Origin: Anaerolineae bacterium
GTDB lineage: Bacteria > Chloroflexota > Anaerolineae > Aggregatilineales > Phototrophicaceae
DNA: 64,000 nucleotides
Direction: 5' to 3'
NCBI GenBank assembly: GCA_019912965.1
Contig: JAIOHM010000209.1
Coordinates: forward strand, 1 to 64,000
The position numbers and the translations under genes were made by a program. Positions 18,079-25,828 of this stretch are shown one piece after another. Under the pieces are notes generated by a model, which saw only the letters and a list, made by a program, of their open reading frames with translations, did no database searches and was not told where the DNA came from. How positions within the stretch are numbered: position 1 is the first letter of the stretch; each line of letters opens with the position of its first letter.

Positions 18079-19980
18079 ATGGGTCTACGACTGTTTATAT
18101 CTTACGCTCATGTGGACATTGGGCAGGTCAAGCAGATTGTCGATATTCTAAATGACTTGGATTATCTCACTTGGTTTGACCGTAGATTAACACCTGGCAA
18201 GGATTGGCGTAGCCAACTCCAAGAGGCAATAAGTGCTTGTGATGCCTTCTTATATGTCATATCTCCCGAGTCGCTTGCTTCAGAATGGTGCCAATGGGAG
18301 TTTGCGCAGGCTGTCGAAAAGGGTATTCCCATAATGCCTGCCCTAATACGAGAAACGTCTAATCTTCCAGAATGTATAAAGAAAATCCAATGGGTCGATT
18401 TTACTCAGGGAATTACTGTTACTTCAGTATCTAAACTCGTTAACGGACTTCAACACATCCCTCCTAGCGAAATTCCCACAACACCCCATAATCCTTCAGG
18501 AGAACCTACTCACGCCAAGGATAATATCATGTTTCTCGATACAGACAGTCAGCCAGGTTTTCAAAACCGAGAGGAAGAATTAGACACTATTGTTGATAGT
18601 AACCTCATGATTTATGGAGGAGAACGATTCTTTCTGATAAATGCAGGGCCTCAGATGGGAAAATCGTGGCTGACCCATAAAGTGGAAAATAAATTGCTCT
18701 TAACTGAAAAATGGGTGATTAAAAAGGTTGATTTGCGAACAGAAACGGATGCACGAATTGATGTAAACAGATTGATTTCATTATATTTTAACGAAAGAGA
18801 ATCTAATGGGATCACTGATAAGTTGCTTCAAAAATGTGCAATTGACATCAGTAAATCAAATAAATCTCTATTATGTGTACTAGATAGTGCTGAACTGCTT
18901 GAAGAGAAAACAGAGGAGTTATTAAGGAGCTATTTAAGTGAGATTTATCACTATCTTTCGAGTACAGGAAGGGAAGACATTACATTTGGTTTTATAGCTG
19001 CTAGTCGTCGAATTCATCCCCACTGGAAGGGTCTCCCACTAACACCGAGGTTTAAAATAGTCTCATTAACACACTTTAAACTTCCTGTGGTCAAAAAATC
19101 ATTGAGAGATATGGCTGCAACACAAAAACGCAATCTTTCTAATGATTGGTATGAAACTAATGCCCAACTTCTTTACGATGAGACAGAAGGTCTACCAGCG
19201 TTACTTACAAAATACATGACCGAAATACGTGAAAACGATTACATAGCACCTCAAACTATTTTAGAGTTTGAGACGTTTGAAAAACTGGCCGTACCGTATG
19301 TTGAACATGTGTTGTTGTCAGCTAAGAATCTTATTCCTTCGGGAGGGGAGGGTATAGAGCATAAACGGAAAGTTCTTCGTGAGTTACTCATGTATTTATC
19401 TTCATTTCGCATTTTTTCTCCCCCACACATAAAGTATATTTTGGAAAATGGGGCAAACATACCAGCTTTGCAAAGTATTCTAGGGGAGCTAAATTGGTCA
19501 GAATATGATTTGTGGAGTAATCTGAAACGCACGTATCTAACAGAACCTGTTCCCCAAATTTATCCATCTAGAATATATGTCCCCATTCGCCGATTGCTTT
19601 TTCGCTATAATTTCCGATCACAAGAGGCTCAAATCAATATACATCATCAAGCCAGTGAATTCTATAAAGATTGGTGGAGCCATGAGACATCTGAAGACAT
19701 TATTGTCTATCTTTTTGTTGAATATCTCTGGCACTATAGTGAGTATTTACGTTTGTCCGCAAATCCTGATCTAGTTTCTAATTATCTAATTAAGGCAAAA
19801 AGTGAGTTTGACGCGATACTTGCATACACTAGATTGCCGCGAAATTATCTTTTGGAACGGCTTGAGGAACGAATTTTTTCAGACCCATCTGCTGGTGATG
19901 AAGGTGAATTTGTGAGAACGACATTCAAAATAAAGCCAAATCTCCTAATTGAAATGAAAGAATATTTGAAGGAGGGCTAA
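18079..19980 (+). CDS. TIR-domain ATPase
   Basis: 633 residues. Residues 3-125 form a TIR domain: LRLFISYAHVD, WFDRRLTPGKDWR, FLYVISPESLASEWCQWEF with Glu74 in the position of the catalytic Glu of NAD-cleaving TIRs. An AAA/STAND-like ATPase follows, starting FQNREEELDTI with P-loop AGPQMGKS (189-196) and Walker B LLCVLDSAELL. The rest looks like winged-helix and helical sensor segments. TIR-STAND proteins usually deplete NAD or make a nucleotide signal once a trigger is bound. The ATG follows GGAGATAAAC. It starts an operon: the next gene begins 1 base after its stop. Compare FxsC, the TIR-like protein of FxSxx-COOH cassettes. Confidence 0.85.
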   Translation: MGLRLFISYAHVDIGQVKQIVDILNDLDYLTWFDRRLTPGKDWRSQLQEAISACDAFLYVISPESLASEWCQWEFAQAVEKGIPIMPALIRETSNLPECIKKIQWVDFTQGITVTSVSKLVNGLQHIPPSEIPTTPHNPSGEPTHAKDNIMFLDTDSQPGFQNREEELDTIVDSNLMIYGGERFFLINAGPQMGKSWLTHKVENKLLLTEKWVIKKVDLRTETDARIDVNRLISLYFNERESNGITDKLLQKCAIDISKSNKSLLCVLDSAELLEEKTEELLRSYLSEIYHYLSSTGREDITFGFIAASRRIHPHWKGLPLTPRFKIVSLTHFKLPVVKKSLRDMAATQKRNLSNDWYETNAQLLYDETEGLPALLTKYMTEIRENDYIAPQTILEFETFEKLAVPYVEHVLLSAKNLIPSGGEGIEHKRKVLRELLMYLSSFRIFSPPHIKYILENGANIPALQSILGELNWSEYDLWSNLKRTYLTEPVPQIYPSRIYVPIRRLLFRYNFRSQEAQINIHHQASEFYKDWWSHETSEDIIVYLFVEYLWHYSEYLRLSANPDLVSNYLIKAKSEFDAILAYTRLPRNYLLERLEERIFSDPSAGDEGEFVRTTFKIKPNLLIEMKEYLKEG

Positions 19981-19981
19981 A

Positions 19982-22846
19982 ATGTCTAATCAAATGGAAT
20001 TGTTTCCGGGATACATCTCGCGTAGTCCTGAAGAGCAATCTTTTTCTACTTTGCTTCAAGCTGTTCAAAACGATGGACAAAGTAGAGCAATAGTAGTTTA
20101 TGGCCCGGGTGGAATAGGAAAGACCTATCTGCTTCGTCATTTATCTGAAGGTATGGAATCCTCTAGGGCAATTTTTCTAACTCCAATTGATGTCGACGAT
20201 CCAGAATATTGGGTGAGAGGCAGTATACAATATCGGATAGCCCAAGAACTGAACGATAAATGGGAGGATTCTTTTCAGCCATACTTCAAATTCGTAGCAA
20301 GTTCTTCTCCTGATAGCCCCGTCCTAAGCGAAAAATTTATTGAATGTTACCAAATTCTTCTCAATGAAAAAGGTTGTACTCCTGTAATCTTTTTCGATAC
20401 TGTCGAAACCGTACGCGATGCAGCTTTGCGGCAACCGATGTTAGAGGTAGTTAAAGGACTGCATAATGCTTTATTTGTAATAGCTTGTCGACCAACAACA
20501 AATGGCAAAGAAGATCCAATCGTTGAAGAACTCCGTAATACCCACCAACCCATTCCCCACGAGATAATTCAGCTATCAGGCTTCGACTTTGACAATACGG
20601 TTTTATACATCAAACAAAGCAGAGTAGCAGAGGCATTATCCCTTGAGGAAATTGAAAAACTTGCGTTGTTGACTGGAGGCCATCCTTTGTGGTTAGCACT
20701 CAGCCTAGAATACCTTGACCGTGAAGGCTTGCCCCCTTCTCTCAAGATTTCTGTTACCGATCTTCGACACAAATTACCATTTAATACAGTTATAGATGCA
20801 GATGGGGAAAGGATTCGCGAAGACTTTATTAGGCATCTGCTAACTCTGTATCGGGAAACTGGTTTCTGGAGTGAGATTTTTAGGCGTTTAGCAGTCGTAC
20901 GTTACTGGGTGAGCAAAAGTGTTTGGATTGAACTATCATCCCTTGATCTAAGCTTGCCAGCAGATGTATCTAGTTGGGATGACGCTTGGGAAAAATTACT
21001 TAGTTTTCCATGGATTCGTATTAGAGCTAATCAAAAACATATTACTCTTCATGATGCACTAAAAGAAGAAATTGATCGTCATATTCTTCCTTGGCATGAT
21101 CGTCAGTATGATTGGCGGCGAAAGTTGTGGGAATCTGCAGCAACCGTATTTCTAAAATTATCCAATGAACTGGACAACAAACCAGTTAAATCAAAGGTTT
21201 TTTCTAGTAATGATCGCGATCGGGAACAGTTGACGTTAGCATTAATATGGTATCTCCGTTTGTGTAATTATGAAGAAACCTGTAAAAGATTTGTAGTATA
21301 TTTCGATAGTGATGCTCATCGTTTGCAAGCCCATTTGGCCTCGCTAATAGATAGTTTTCTACCAAGTCGCCCTCCCTCTGTGCCAAGGTATGACTCGATT
21401 TCTCCTAGTGTAGAAGGTTTTCGACAATGGCTAGTGAGTCATCCTGAAGTTAGGTATGAGGTTGAACGAAGAATTGCACGCTATTATACCAATAGCGGCA
21501 AATCCGGTGATGCGGACGAGCTTATAAGTATTCTTCTAGATGAGTTTGTAAATGTACCAGACAGAGAATATTGGTTACTCCTTCAACGTGGAAACGCACG
21601 AATGCGATTGTCTGGGAAAGTTCAGTTTGCACACCAAGATTTTGAGCGGGCTTTGCAATTGGTTCAAGCTTCTGAGGTAGGATCAACACTAAGTAAATTA
21701 GAAGGCAAGACTTATAAGGAACTGGGCTTCTATTTTCGGAACGTAGGAGATTGGGACAGAACCGTCCGATATTATTTGAATGCGCTACGAGCTGCGCGCC
21801 AAGCTTCAGAACAAAAGGAAGTTGCTTCTATAATGGCAAATCTTGCTTTTGTTCAAGCGTTGCAAGGGCAACCGGCTGCGCTTGATTATGCAGAAGCTGC
21901 TCTGCAAATGAGGGAAAATTTAGGTTCAAAAAAAGAGATAGGTCAGTCATACAGTATCCTAGGTGAAGTTTTCCGCTACCAACGTAGATATTCGGACGCT
22001 TGGAACAATTATGCTAAAGCTGAAAACATATTTGAGGAATTAGGTGATTGGCCATGGTTGGCGAAAATTAGGCAGCAACAAGCAATTTGTCTCTTTCAGG
22101 CTGCTCAAAACGATCAGATGATTGATTCTTATGGACAAGCTCATGAGACTCTAGAGCGTGCGCGGGGTCTAATCATTCAAGCTCTCGATTTATGCAAGGA
22201 ACAAAGTGTACGTGATTACCCATCTGCACTTAACCGCGCCGGAAGAATATTTGGATACGGCTTTGAAGATTATGAGCGGGGACTGGCCTATTTTTCAGAA
22301 GGAGCTGATAAAGCTAAAGATGTATTTGACAATCAATTTTGGTTGGCAAACTTAATTGAATATGCTGAGTTATGTTATTACATTTGGGTAAGAACTAAAA
22401 ATAGTGAGTACCTTGACCGCCTCATTGAACGAAGCTCAGAAATTGAAAATTTAGTCAATAATCTTAATTTCCCTGACCTTGTTGGACGATGGCATGTTAT
22501 GCAGGGACATCTTGCTATGAATAATTCAATACATTCAGCAAATGAAAATCAGCAAAGAAGTTGGTTACTCCATGCACTTGAACATTACAAGCGAGGATTT
22601 CCACAAATTTTAGCGGGTTCAATTGGTAGTTCAGCTATTCCTGAAGGGCTCCAGAGTTTCGCTAATGCCCTCCTTAACTTACCCGAAACCGTTGGCGATG
22701 AGGTGTATAGAGAGTTGTCGTTAGCGTGGAGTGATCAACAATTCGGCTATGTAAATGATGTAAGTCGCTCTACTACATTACATCAGCACCTCGACAACTT
22801 TTACGAGCAGCTAACAATGCAGCGTTCAACTAGGAATAACCTATGA
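19982..22846 (+). CDS. STAND/NB-ARC-like NTPase with TPR repeats
   Basis: 954 residues. P-loop GPGGIGKT is at 41-48 and Walker B VIFFDTVETV near 135, followed by the ATPase lid region (SGFDFDNTVLYI, ALLTGGHPLWLALSLEYL) typical of STAND proteins. From about residue 480 the protein is TPR-like: repeats such as KTYKELGFYFRNVGDWDRTV, ASIMANLAFVQALQGQPA and SYSILGEVFRYQRRYSDA. TPR arms normally sense a ligand and release the NTPase for oligomerisation. It starts 1 base after the TIR gene and overlaps the radical SAM gene by ATGA, so the three are translated as a unit. Analogous to FxsT in actinobacterial FxSxx-COOH systems, although that relationship is inferred from gene order and domains. Confidence 0.8.
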   Translation: MSNQMELFPGYISRSPEEQSFSTLLQAVQNDGQSRAIVVYGPGGIGKTYLLRHLSEGMESSRAIFLTPIDVDDPEYWVRGSIQYRIAQELNDKWEDSFQPYFKFVASSSPDSPVLSEKFIECYQILLNEKGCTPVIFFDTVETVRDAALRQPMLEVVKGLHNALFVIACRPTTNGKEDPIVEELRNTHQPIPHEIIQLSGFDFDNTVLYIKQSRVAEALSLEEIEKLALLTGGHPLWLALSLEYLDREGLPPSLKISVTDLRHKLPFNTVIDADGERIREDFIRHLLTLYRETGFWSEIFRRLAVVRYWVSKSVWIELSSLDLSLPADVSSWDDAWEKLLSFPWIRIRANQKHITLHDALKEEIDRHILPWHDRQYDWRRKLWESAATVFLKLSNELDNKPVKSKVFSSNDRDREQLTLALIWYLRLCNYEETCKRFVVYFDSDAHRLQAHLASLIDSFLPSRPPSVPRYDSISPSVEGFRQWLVSHPEVRYEVERRIARYYTNSGKSGDADELISILLDEFVNVPDREYWLLLQRGNARMRLSGKVQFAHQDFERALQLVQASEVGSTLSKLEGKTYKELGFYFRNVGDWDRTVRYYLNALRAARQASEQKEVASIMANLAFVQALQGQPAALDYAEAALQMRENLGSKKEIGQSYSILGEVFRYQRRYSDAWNNYAKAENIFEELGDWPWLAKIRQQQAICLFQAAQNDQMIDSYGQAHETLERARGLIIQALDLCKEQSVRDYPSALNRAGRIFGYGFEDYERGLAYFSEGADKAKDVFDNQFWLANLIEYAELCYYIWVRTKNSEYLDRLIERSSEIENLVNNLNFPDLVGRWHVMQGHLAMNNSIHSANENQQRSWLLHALEHYKRGFPQILAGSIGSSAIPEGLQSFANALLNLPETVGDEVYRELSLAWSDQQFGYVNDVSRSTTLHQHLDNFYEQLTMQRSTRNNL

Positions 22847-24357
22847 ATCTCGATTCACGCAATGTTCCCTACGTAATTTCAAGTTTTGATTTACCTGATG
22901 CGGGAAGATTGATGGTTCATAACTGCGAGGATTGTGCTTGTGCTGTTAGTGATGATCGGCATATCCTAGGTTGGATCCCAGTTACTAGCAAGAATTCACT
23001 TGATATGTATACAAAATTTATTTATAATAGGCAGATCATTGAGATTCCAATAGATAATGAATGGAAGGTTTTATTCAACCCTCTTGGAAATAATGGTGCA
23101 GTTGTTGTCAATCTCATAGTTCTAGAGCTACTTCACCAATTGAAGCACGGAAGTACTTTTGAAGAAATCTTTAAAGATTCTAATGTGGGATTGAAAAAAT
23201 GGGCGGACACTTTCCAACGCCTTATTTCATTACAAGTGATACAACCAGCGGGTATCCTCGATCGCAGTCCGAACTTTAATAATAATCAGATGCTTACTGC
23301 ATGGCTCCACATTACCAACGCCTGTAATCTCGACTGCCCCTATTGTTACCTAAACAAAACAAGTGAAGGGATGGATGAAGCGACTGGATGTGCAACAATC
23401 GAGGCAATAGTTAATTCCGCACTAAATAATGGATTTCAATCCATAAAGCTTAAATACGCAGGTGGTGAATCAACTCTCAACTATCCTCTAATACTAAAAT
23501 TGCATGACCATGCTAAGACTTTAATGGCAGAGCATGATATACAACTTCATGGTGTAATTCTAAGTAATGGTGTCTCATTTTCCACAAAATTAATCAATGA
23601 ATTAAAGAAACGCAATATACGTATAATGATCTCTCTTGATGGTATCGGATATAACCACGATTCACAGAGAAGTTTAATAAATGGCAAACCATCATTTCGC
23701 CTCGTAGATAATACGATCTCAAAATTAATTCAATCCGAATACCATCCCCATATCTCAATCACAGTTACTCAGCGTAACTTGAATGGGTTGCCCGAAGTAG
23801 TACAATATGCCCTTGAAAGAAATTTAACCTTTAGTTTGAACTTCTTTAGAGAAAATGACTGTGCAGTTCATGTTCACGATTTGAAGTACCAAGAAAATGA
23901 AATGATAGATGCATTGCTACACACCTTTGAAGTTATTGAAACACATTTACCGCGTTGGAGTATATTAGGTGCTGTTCTGGATCGAGGGCAATTAATTCAG
24001 TCTAGAAAACGTCCTTGTGGTGTGGGGCAAGATTACATTGTAATTGATCAACAAGGGAAAGTTGCTAAATGCCATATGGAGATCGAAAAAACAATCGGTG
24101 ATGTATTTCGATCTGACCCACTACTCTTAGTAAGACAAGATACGAAAGGAGTACAAAATCCTTCCGTTGACGAGAAAGAAGGATGTAAAGATTGTACTTG
24201 GCGCTATTGGTGTTCAGGTGGGTGCCCAGTCGCGACATTCAATGCAACAGGTAGGTTCGATATCAAATCTCCTAATTGCAATATTTACAAAGCAATCTAT
24301 CCGACTGCCCTGCGATTAGAAGGATTGAGATTACTTAAATTTAGTGGCTATCAATAA
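22843..24357 (+). CDS. Radical SAM/SPASM peptide maturase
   Basis: 504 residues. Residues 75-140 look like a PqqD/RRE-type winged helix (VVNLIVLELLHQLKHGSTF, then WADTFQRLISLQVIQ), the part that grips a leader peptide. The radical SAM barrel starts with CNLDCPYC (Cys161, 165, 168), and KYAGGESTLNYP matches the GGE SAM-binding strand. The C-terminal SPASM has a Cys pattern CGVGQDYIVIDQQGKVAKCH, then CKDCTWRYWCSGGC and a final Cys (SPNCNIY), enough for two auxiliary iron-sulfur clusters. Such enzymes crosslink ribosomal peptides. No precursor peptide is obvious. The ATG overlaps the TPR gene's stop. A radical SAM maturase coupled to TIR and TPR-NTPase genes is the FxSxx-COOH combination. Confidence 0.88.
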   Translation: MNLDSRNVPYVISSFDLPDAGRLMVHNCEDCACAVSDDRHILGWIPVTSKNSLDMYTKFIYNRQIIEIPIDNEWKVLFNPLGNNGAVVVNLIVLELLHQLKHGSTFEEIFKDSNVGLKKWADTFQRLISLQVIQPAGILDRSPNFNNNQMLTAWLHITNACNLDCPYCYLNKTSEGMDEATGCATIEAIVNSALNNGFQSIKLKYAGGESTLNYPLILKLHDHAKTLMAEHDIQLHGVILSNGVSFSTKLINELKKRNIRIMISLDGIGYNHDSQRSLINGKPSFRLVDNTISKLIQSEYHPHISITVTQRNLNGLPEVVQYALERNLTFSLNFFRENDCAVHVHDLKYQENEMIDALLHTFEVIETHLPRWSILGAVLDRGQLIQSRKRPCGVGQDYIVIDQQGKVAKCHMEIEKTIGDVFRSDPLLLVRQDTKGVQNPSVDEKEGCKDCTWRYWCSGGCPVATFNATGRFDIKSPNCNIYKAIYPTALRLEGLRLLKFSGYQ

Positions 24358-24376
24358 CAAAGGGAAATATACCCTT

Positions 24377-24430
24377 AGAGAAAGGCTTCTTTTAGTATTT
24401 TCAATGGAAATACTGGTGAACCCTTTCTCT
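24377..24430. terminator. Double-stem hairpin between convergent genes
   Basis: An outer stem AGAGAAAGG (24377-24385) / CCTTTCTCT (24422-24430) encloses an inner stem AGTATTT (24394-24400) / AAATACT (24408-24414). It sits 19 bases after the radical SAM stop and 15 bases before the end of the leftward membrane-protein gene. It probably terminates transcription from both sides. Confidence 0.6.
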
Positions 24431-24445
24431 TCTCTGCTCTACTTC

Positions 24446-25378
24446 TTACTTCCGTTCCTGCAACACTTCGGCAACAGTTGTCCGTCCCACCTGTACACCC
24501 ACGCTTTTTAGAGTGGATAGCACTTGATTGACTGATAACTGTGCAAGGTCAGGGTTTGCATTCAGATACGCTCGAACTCGCGCTTTCTTCCCGTCCATTT
24601 TCTGTTCACTTTGTCCGCTCTGTCCGTTCGCTGAGTGTCCGTTTTGTCCGTTTGAAGCGGACAATAATCGGACACCGGACGGATTGCCTCGTCCTAAGTA
24701 ACCTTTGACCTCACCAAACGCCCGCTGTCGTGCATCCCGTTCGGTAATTCCTTGTTGCAGATAGCGGACAAACACCGCGCGGTAAATCACCGTGAATTCC
24801 ACTTCCTGCCAGCGCTCTTCTCGAAAGTTATTGCTTGTACGCCGCTCAAGGGCTAAGGCTGCTAATCCATCGCCAGCCACTAAGGCTCCAATGGGGATGA
24901 TAAAAGCCGATAGTAGCGCCATAACCAGCGCCGCCTGAGTGGTCGCGGGTAGATTTCCAAACCCTTCAATGATGGCAGTAAATGACAAATCCTGAAGTTG
25001 GGTGACAGCCACCACTGAGGTAAATGACCCAGCACCGTTCACCAGCATCGCGGTCAGAAACAAGAGGACTTCCAACGCCCACAGTGTCCAGGGCACGGTT
25101 TCTTGTCCAGCCTTCGCCAGTCGTCGTCGGAAGGCTGCATAGAGCAATCCAAACTCAACCCCAATCGGTGCAATCCATCCCCAACCCGGGGTGAGCTTGT
25201 CAAACACACTGGCAGTATGTGGCGCAGACAACCCATACAATACGAGGGCAACCAACACAATCCAGTAAGGTACACTACCGATCAGAATGTCTCGCACTGA
25301 GCGGCGCGGTGCTTCCTCACGCAGCCAACGCTTGCGTTCTTCACGATACACACTTTCTATATCCAACATCTCGCTCAT
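24446..25378 (-). CDS. Cassette-end membrane protein with HTH-like tail, copy 1
   Basis: 310 residues from ATG at 25378; GAGGAGG six bases before makes this start clear over the upstream in-frame ATG at 25420. A charged N-terminus is followed by four membrane helices (SVPYWIVLVALVLYGLSA; GWGWIAPIGVEFGLLYAAF; LWALEVLLFLTAMLVNGAG; ALVMALLSAFIIPIGALVAG), a cytoplasmic helical region, a Gly/Gln/Ser linker (NGQ-SGQ repeats) and a 45-residue HTH-like tail (ARVRAYLNANPDLAQLSVNQ, then VGRTTVAEVLQ). The layout resembles DUF2637/SpdB-type proteins of actinobacterial mobile elements, but I cannot confirm this. Three copies in the window, each beside the same 106-bp repeat, mark it as the conserved end module of an element family. 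Confidence 0.75.
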   Translation of the reverse strand: MSEMLDIESVYREERKRWLREEAPRRSVRDILIGSVPYWIVLVALVLYGLSAPHTASVFDKLTPGWGWIAPIGVEFGLLYAAFRRRLAKAGQETVPWTLWALEVLLFLTAMLVNGAGSFTSVVAVTQLQDLSFTAIIEGFGNLPATTQAALVMALLSAFIIPIGALVAGDGLAALALERRTSNNFREERWQEVEFTVIYRAVFVRYLQQGITERDARQRAFGEVKGYLGRGNPSGVRLLSASNGQNGHSANGQSGQSEQKMDGKKARVRAYLNANPDLAQLSVNQVLSTLKSVGVQVGRTTVAEVLQERK

Positions 25379-25397
25379 TATCGCCTCCTCATTTACT

Positions 25398-25503
25398 CTT
25401 GGGATATAATGGATGCACATGTATGGAGGTAATAGAGCTTGTTGACAGCGAGTATTCGATGCAGAATCGCAGATTGTGACTACCCATGCCCTTAGGGTTA
25501 TTA
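25398..25503. repeat. Attachment-like repeat, copy 1 (A/B junction)
   Basis: First of three 106-bp copies; it differs from copy 2 at 4 positions and from copy 3 at 6. It contains TATAAT (25405-25410), GGAGG, TTGACAGCG, the near-direct repeats GCAGAATC/GCAGATTG, and ends in CCATGCCCTTAGGGTTATTA. At copy 3 the equivalent end is the chromosomal yifB coding sequence. It is read as an element junction (attR of A joined to the left end of B). Confidence 0.8.
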
Positions 25504-25564
25504 TGAAGAGGCGACTAGCATTTCAACTTTTAGCCGGCTTGTTTTCATCTCATCAATGACTAAA

Positions 25565-25801
25565 TTATGGAACTTGATGGGCCACATTACATAGTAAACA
25601 CTCCGATCCAATGCACATTGTTTTTTCTAAACTATTACTTACAAATCCTCTAACATTTTCGTCACTTATCAGCCAATACTGAGTGAATGAATTTTTCATC
25701 CTCAGATGTTTTGAAAGCTTATCGTAGACTTTCGCCACTATTACTCCCTTGGTGTTTCGAAATTGCAGGTCATATATAATTATGCAAACTGCAGCAGTCA
25801 A
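25565..25801 (-). CDS. Small protein, possibly Cas2/SinR-like (uncertain)
   Basis: 78 residues from TTG at 25801, without a ribosome site. It reads VCIIIYDLQFRN, then AKVYDKLSKHLRMKNSFTQY, then WLISDENVRGFVSN and SECLLCNVAHQVP. The order (strand ending YDL, helix with YxxL, strand ending WLI, helix, strand) is like small ferredoxin-fold Cas2/SinR-type proteins. The match is of pattern only. A GTG further in has a better ribosome site (AAGGGAG) but would remove the first strand. It is divergent from the NACHT gene. It may be a chance frame. Confidence 0.3.
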   Translation of the reverse strand: MTAAVCIIIYDLQFRNTKGVIVAKVYDKLSKHLRMKNSFTQYWLISDENVRGFVSNSLEKTMCIGSECLLCNVAHQVP

Positions 25802-25828
25802 AAGACGATTTAGAACGGACTGATCATT

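Larger units (their letters stand above)
1..25503. mobile_element. Cassette A of the tandem island array (left end outside window)
   Basis: Extends from before base 1 to repeat copy 1. Contents are element-type genes (DUF2958-like, XRE regulator, sigma-like), two HAD-like genes, a five-gene restriction operon, the TIR/TPR/radical SAM trio, and the conserved membrane-protein gene at its right end. The left boundary, any recombinase and the yifB 5' part would lie further left. Whether 1-5 kb belongs to the same element cannot be proven from this window. Confidence 0.5.
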
